Part shown: positions 45,143-46,253 of the stretch, piece after piece
Layout of the letters: each line of letters opens with the position of its first letter
Position numbering within the stretch: the stretch's first letter is position 1
Origin: Thiomicrorhabdus marina
GTDB taxonomy: Bacteria > Pseudomonadota > Gammaproteobacteria > Thiomicrospirales > Thiomicrospiraceae
Assembly (NCBI RefSeq): GCF_017571465.1
Contig: NZ_JAGETV010000019.1
Coordinates: forward strand, 1-46,253
Direction: 5' to 3'
Length of the DNA stretch: 46,253 nucleotides
The notes under the pieces: generated by a model
The model's input: the letters and a program-made list of their open reading frames with translations, nothing else
What the model was told of the DNA's origin: nothing
The model's database searches: none
Position numbers and translations under genes: made by a program

Positions 45143-46253
45143 ATGTTTAGAAATTTTTTTACAGCATTAACTTTATTTGGTCTATCAATGAGTGTTCAGG
45201 CTGGATTTGAAGAAGGGTGGGCTGCTTACAAGAAGAGTGATTTTATCTCTGCGTACAGAGAGTGGGAGCCGCTTGCCAAGCAAGGCGATGCTGTAGCACA
45301 AAATAATCTTGCTGTTATGTATGCAAATGGCTTAGGCATGCAGAAAGACGAGGTTAGAGCTATTGAATGGTATACAAAATCAGCCAATCAAGGTTATGAC
45401 CGAGCTCAATTTAATCTTGGGGTTTGTTATGAGGATGGTGTTGGAGTAAGTCAAGACATAGGTAAAGCTGTGGAATGGTATACCAAAGCCGCTAATCAAA
45501 ATAACCTTGGTGCCCAATTCAATCTTGGGGAGATGTATGCCAATGGACGAGGCGTTAAACAGGATGACTTCAAAGCAGTGGAGTGGTACACCAAAGCCGC
45601 CAAGCAAGGGCATGCCGTTGCGCAAACCAATCTTGGGGTTAGGTATTCCAACGGACAAGGCGTTAAACAGGATGACTTCAAAGCAGTTGAGTGGTACACC
45701 AAAGCCGCCAAGCAAGGGAGTGCGAAAGCGCAAACCAATCTTGGTTGGATGTATGAAAACGGACGAGGCGTTAAACAGGATGACTTCAAAGCAGTTGAGT
45801 GGTACACCAAAGCCGCCAAGCAAGGGCATGCCAATGCGCAATACAATCTTGGGGTGATGTATGCCAATGGACGAGGCGTTAAACAGGATGACTTCAAGGC
45901 GGTAGAGTGGTACACCAAAGCTGCTAAGCAAGGGGATGTCAAAGCGCAAGCCAATCTTGGGGCGAGGTATGCCAATGGACGAGGCGTTAAACAGGATGAC
46001 TTCAAGGCGGTAGAGTGGTACACAAAAGCTGCCAAACAAGGGAATGCCGCTGCGCAAATAAACCTTGGAGTGATGTTCGCCAATGGACGAGGTGTTAAAC
46101 AGGATGACTTCAAAGCGGTGGAATGGTACACCAAAGCCGCTGAGCAAGGGCATGCCGTTGCGCAAAACTATCTTGGGTTTAGATACTCCAACGGACAAGG
46201 CGTTAAACAGGATGACTTCAAAGCGGTGGAGTGGTACACAAAAGCCGCCAAGC
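45143..46253 (+). CDS. Sel1-like repeat protein, exported (partial, C-terminus off window)
   Basis: Starts at ATG 45143; the 370 visible residues have no stop. A signal peptide (FRNFFTALTLFGLSMSVQA, cut near residue 20) suggests export. The remainder is at least nine Sel1-like repeats of 36 residues (GxxxAQxNLGxMYxNGxGVxQDxxKAVEWYTKAAxQ), a TPR-related helix-hairpin solenoid that usually binds proteins or peptides. Sel1 repeat proteins serve in secretion, envelope and host-interaction contexts, but no specific role is shown here. Repeats 3-9 are almost identical in DNA (see the repeat entry). Membership of the integrated element is likely by position only. Confidence 0.88.
   Translation, partial: MFRNFFTALTLFGLSMSVQAGFEEGWAAYKKSDFISAYREWEPLAKQGDAVAQNNLAVMYANGLGMQKDEVRAIEWYTKSANQGYDRAQFNLGVCYEDGVGVSQDIGKAVEWYTKAANQNNLGAQFNLGEMYANGRGVKQDDFKAVEWYTKAAKQGHAVAQTNLGVRYSNGQGVKQDDFKAVEWYTKAAKQGSAKAQTNLGWMYENGRGVKQDDFKAVEWYTKAAKQGHANAQYNLGVMYANGRGVKQDDFKAVEWYTKAAKQGDVKAQANLGARYANGRGVKQDDFKAVEWYTKAAKQGNAAAQINLGVMFANGRGVKQDDFKAVEWYTKAAEQGHAVAQNYLGFRYSNGQGVKQDDFKAVEWYTKAAK
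45539..46253 (+). repeat. 108-bp tandem coding repeats in the Sel1 gene
   Basis: Seven units start at 45539, 45647, 45755, 45863, 45971, 46079 and 46187, exactly 108 bp apart; the last is cut by the window edge. The half encoding NGxGVKQDDFKAVEWYTKAA is nearly identical in all units even at third codon positions. The half encoding the GxxxAQxxLGxxYx part varies. Units 4 and 9 of the protein share extra identity (catgccgttgcgcaaa and the ccaacggacaagg segment), suggesting duplication of multi-unit blocks. Confidence 0.92.

Noticed and set aside
45380-46198. Long minus-strand open frames through the Sel1 repeats
   Set aside because: They arise because the 108-bp unit has no stop in those frames. 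The plus strand encodes a coherent signal peptide plus Sel1 repeats.
41295-46253. Complete prophage
   Set aside because: No capsid, terminase, tail or lysis genes are visible; only integration and regulatory genes are seen.

Overview
The window looks like a chromosomal segment of a free-living gammaproteobacterium with moderate-to-low GC. The protein set and the order pncC-recA-recX-alaS-csrA-tRNA-Ser fit a Thiomicrospira/Thiomicrorhabdus/Hydrogenovibrio-like sulfur oxidiser. This placement is judged by eye from protein style and gene order, not from a database search.

Layout. (1) Positions 1-7730 hold an iron-uptake block: a leftward exbB-exbD-tonB operon behind a good Fur box, a lone Tat-exported metallo-beta-lactamase-fold hydrolase, then rightward hemP, a Fiu/PiuA-type catecholate receptor, an FMN alpha-hydroxy-acid oxidase and a PiuC/YbiX iron dioxygenase. 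TonB/ExbB/ExbD would power the receptor; the two oxidative enzymes may act on the incoming siderophore or its products. (2) 7749-14331 is mostly housekeeping: serB with an RDD membrane protein, a CbiM-like membrane protein, a small exported helical protein, guaB-guaA and tadA, with a palindromic repeat element between guaA and tadA. (3) 14466-17751 is a short chemotaxis operon: cheD, cheA and a gene with a CheZ-like DxxxQ motif. (4) 18048-29544 holds an exported protein of unknown function, htpG behind a textbook sigma-32 promoter, an H-NOX/hybrid histidine kinase pair, a thioredoxin-fold protein with a nitrilase-family amidase, two DUF genes, a YbbN/CnoX-type co-chaperone and mutS. (5) 29850-35096 encodes an ExeM/NucH-type secreted nuclease and a NadN-type nucleotidase lipoprotein, the latter behind a well-formed Pho box: an extracellular nucleic-acid, NAD and phosphate scavenging set. 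(6) 35340-41387 is the conserved pncC-recA-recX-alaS-csrA-tRNA-Ser(GCU) run.

(7) From the 3' end of tRNA-Ser to the end of the window the DNA changes character. A DUF4102-type tyrosine integrase follows the tRNA directly, then an unknown protein with a helix-turn-helix-like C-terminus, an AlpA-like regulator, another unknown protein, a 500-base AT-rich gap and a Sel1-repeat protein built from nearly identical 108-bp units that runs off the right edge. This is read as the left end of an integrated element; its right boundary is not in the window.

Both edges cut through tandem-repeat coding sequence: tonB (12-bp Pro-Lys-Pro-Glu units) on the left and the Sel1 gene on the right. No CRISPR array, rRNA or transposase gene was seen.
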